Positions 62,665 to 64,000 of a DNA stretch of 64,000 nt are shown here, piece by piece. A program made the translations under genes and the position numbers. Source of the stretch: Deltaproteobacteria bacterium (GTDB taxonomy: Bacteria > Myxococcota > XYA12-FULL-58-9); the NCBI GenBank assembly GCA_016218825.1, contig JACRCV010000034.1:83497-147496 (forward strand). The letters run 5' to 3'. Within the stretch, counting starts at the first letter, position 1. Each line of letters begins with the position of its first letter. Under the pieces are notes generated by a model. That model made no database searches. It saw only the letters and a program-made list of their open reading frames with translations, and was not told the DNA's origin.

Positions 62665-62752
62665 CTCCGCCAACGGTTACCGCCAGCGGACGACTCGCAG
62701 CCTCGGAGAGCTCGCCGCACCAGGGCGTTGGCGGCGCTGCGATTCTCGACCT

Positions 62753-62986
62753 CTACCTGGGACGCCTCGCTTCGGCACGGCTGCGCACGCGCTGCTCGGC
62801 TGCCTTCTCCCGCGCGGCCTGGGCGTCCTGCAGTGACCGAAACTTGCAGACACCCTTGGGATAGCCCGCCCCCGACAGCTGGTGAGCACGGGACCAGAGG
62901 GCACGGATGCGGCTCGCGAGCTGATCTTTTGTCGGCCGTGGAGGTGGCGGCATCTGTTCGACGCTGCGGTATCGTTGCAGCGACAC
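62753..62986 (-). CDS. small protein paired with a nucleotidyltransferase remnant
   Basis: 77 residues from a GTG at 62986, 4 bases after the stop of the truncated nucleotidyltransferase. The sequence (RYRSVEQMPPPPRP, a helical DQLASRIRALWSRA, then YPKGVCKFRSLQDAQAAREK) resembles short proteins that I recall beside MNT/AbiEii-like nucleotidyltransferase genes, possibly their partner. No structural domain recognised. It is probably a surviving part of a toxin-antitoxin-like pair. Confidence 0.5.
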   Translation of the reverse strand: MSLQRYRSVEQMPPPPRPTKDQLASRIRALWSRAHQLSGAGYPKGVCKFRSLQDAQAAREKAAEQRVRSRAEARRPR

Positions 62987-62990
62987 CGGG

Positions 62991-63122
62991 CTACTCCTCG
63001 TCCTCGATGGCGAACGGAATGCCGTGCAGATTCAGCGCGACGCCACCCACCACGACGTATTCGACGCCCTCGCGGTTGAAGCTCGCCAACACGCGCAGGC
63101 TCTGCTCCAGGGGGTCGGCCAT
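62991..63122 (-). pseudogene. truncated nucleotidyltransferase (MNT/AbiEii-like) N-terminus
   Basis: 43 residues from the ATG at 63122. It reads LRVLASFNREGVEYVVVGG, then VALNLHGIPFAIED, which is the start of a nucleotidyltransferase with the GG loop. The catalytic DxD segment expected right after (usually T-x-D-I-D) is replaced by EDEE and a stop. The catalytic acids are lost, so the product cannot be active. It lies 5 bases before the small partner ORF. Confidence 0.6.
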
Positions 63123-63307
63123 TCGGGCGTTGTAACATGGCGGCGTTGACCGAGCCACCGGCCGCGCAGCAGCGCCCGCAGCGCCCCGCGCTCGCCAACT
63201 CTCGGAGGCTTTGCGCACCCGGGATCCTGGTCACGAGCCCGGACACATGTCCTCGACCTTGGAGGGCGGGTTTCAGTGCGTCTGACGCGGTGCGTCTGGC
63301 GTCTTGG

Positions 63308-64000
63308 GCGTTGTCGTTCTTGCGATAGGCGCGGCTGCGTGTGAACTGCACCGGGTGTCTACGGTCGACGAAGTGGCGAAATAGCAGATGGTTGAGGAAC
63401 TCGCCGCCATTGTCGGAGTCGAAGCCCAGGAGCGGAAACGGTAGGGCCTTTTCAATCGACCGCATCTGCTTGACCACGGCATCATCCAGCTTGGCCCAGA
63501 CGGCACGCTGTTCAGACCAGCCGGTCGCGATGTCGACGCAGTCGAGGGTGTACGCGAACTGGCCGGCCATGCTGGTGCCGCAGTGGGCGACGGTGTCGGC
63601 CTCCACGAAGCCAGGCCGGCTCTCCTGCCACTGGCCCGTGTTGATCGGGATTTTGTTGCGCAGGAAGGTGCCGGGCTTGGTGGTCGAGCGGCCGTGTCGT
63701 GTATGCAAGAGCCGCGTGCGCTTGAGCAGCCGGTCGATGGTGGACGGCGTGACGGCCAGAAGCTTCTCACGGATGTCCGGTTGGAGCGGCCCTTCGACGG
63801 CTTCGTAACCCGGCAGCCAAAGCGGAACCATGGCCTTGAGTCGCTTGGCGCACGGGAGGTTGGCGGTGAGCCAGATCTTCTTCAAGGTACGCAGGAGCTC
63901 GGGGCGGTTGTAGGCAGAAGGTCGTCCCCGTCCGGGTCGAGGAGAGCTGGGAGGGCGCCTGCGCGACGCGAGCATGCGGATGGCATGTTTGCGGTGGACG
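63308..64000 (-). pseudogene. truncated integrase-core transposase (runs off the window)
   Basis: The reading frame is open at the right edge, so the N-terminus is outside the window. Recognisable features are the helical region ELLRTLKKIWLTANLPCAKR, then the integrase core: first acid in FVEADTVAHCG, second in LGFDSDNGGEFL, and FTRSRAYRKNDNA. Homology stops there (near 63308), just before the third catalytic Glu, which I would expect in the following HVEQKN-type segment. Beyond this point the frame stays open to 62677 but the sequence is low-complexity Arg/Gly-rich and unrelated. The insertion element is therefore 3'-truncated. No terminal inverted repeat was identified. Confidence 0.72.

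Noticed and set aside
62677..63300. Continuation of the transposase frame
   Set aside because: Open by chance in GC-rich DNA; integrase homology ends near 63308, and other small reading frames in the region are more plausible.

Overview
The window is a high-GC chromosomal segment from a myxobacterium-like bacterium (Myxococcota or a close deltaproteobacterial relative). Three secreted proteins (8516-9988, 20128-26067, 38531-41548) end in a Cys-rich motif, one hydrophobic segment and an Arg cluster. Two of these match the MYXO-CTERM sorting tag well and one only loosely. Other signs are the many lipoproteins, thrombospondin type-3-like Asp repeats, PKD, EGF, TPR and ankyrin proteins, and frequent 4-nt NTGA gene overlaps. 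Almost everything is coding, and no gene-free stretch exceeds about 300 bases.

Layout. (1) 24-8326: a small lipoprotein coupled to a 2587-residue lipoprotein with a TolB-like propeller, two TPR arrays, a degenerate CHAT domain and a C-terminal CHAT domain with intact His/Cys. (2) 8516-9988: a trypsin-like protease with EGF modules. (3) 9997-19969: a locus of two divergent and one convergent gene pair built from three DUF362 proteins, three DUF6599-like domains in different architectures, a polyferredoxin membrane protein and a large outer-membrane propeller/barrel protein. This is the best candidate for an undescribed envelope redox or metal-handling system. (4) 20128-31711: a giant Asp-repeat surface protein, a heme-binding DUF3365 sensor, an NmrA-like protein, a pair of paralogous lipoproteins and a Cys-rich lipoprotein. 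(5) 31730-38388: a WtpABC-like oxyanion ABC transporter co-directional with a NapH/NosR-type ferredoxin and a PQQ-type propeller, facing an ankyrin lipoprotein. (6) 38531-41548: a PKD surface protein. (7) 41552-47419: a MarR-controlled mini type II synthase (a ketosynthase fused to a chain-length-factor-like domain, plus ACP), divergent from a flavoprotein lacking the redox disulfide, with DUF302 downstream. (8) 47441-56090: the YgeW carbamoyltransferase, HEAT-like secreted proteins, a radical SAM enzyme and a membrane glycosyltransferase. (9) 56207-62664: a DTW tRNA-modifying enzyme, a TPR protein, a RIO kinase, and the housekeeping rpsO-pnp pair. (10) 62753-64000: a decayed mobile/toxin-like region with a truncated nucleotidyltransferase, a small partner ORF and a truncated integrase-core transposase running off the window.

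Functional names come from motif recognition by eye. No database search was run, so family names such as DUF6599 and WtpA are recalled matches. Many starts are non-ATG; the reasoning is given where it matters.
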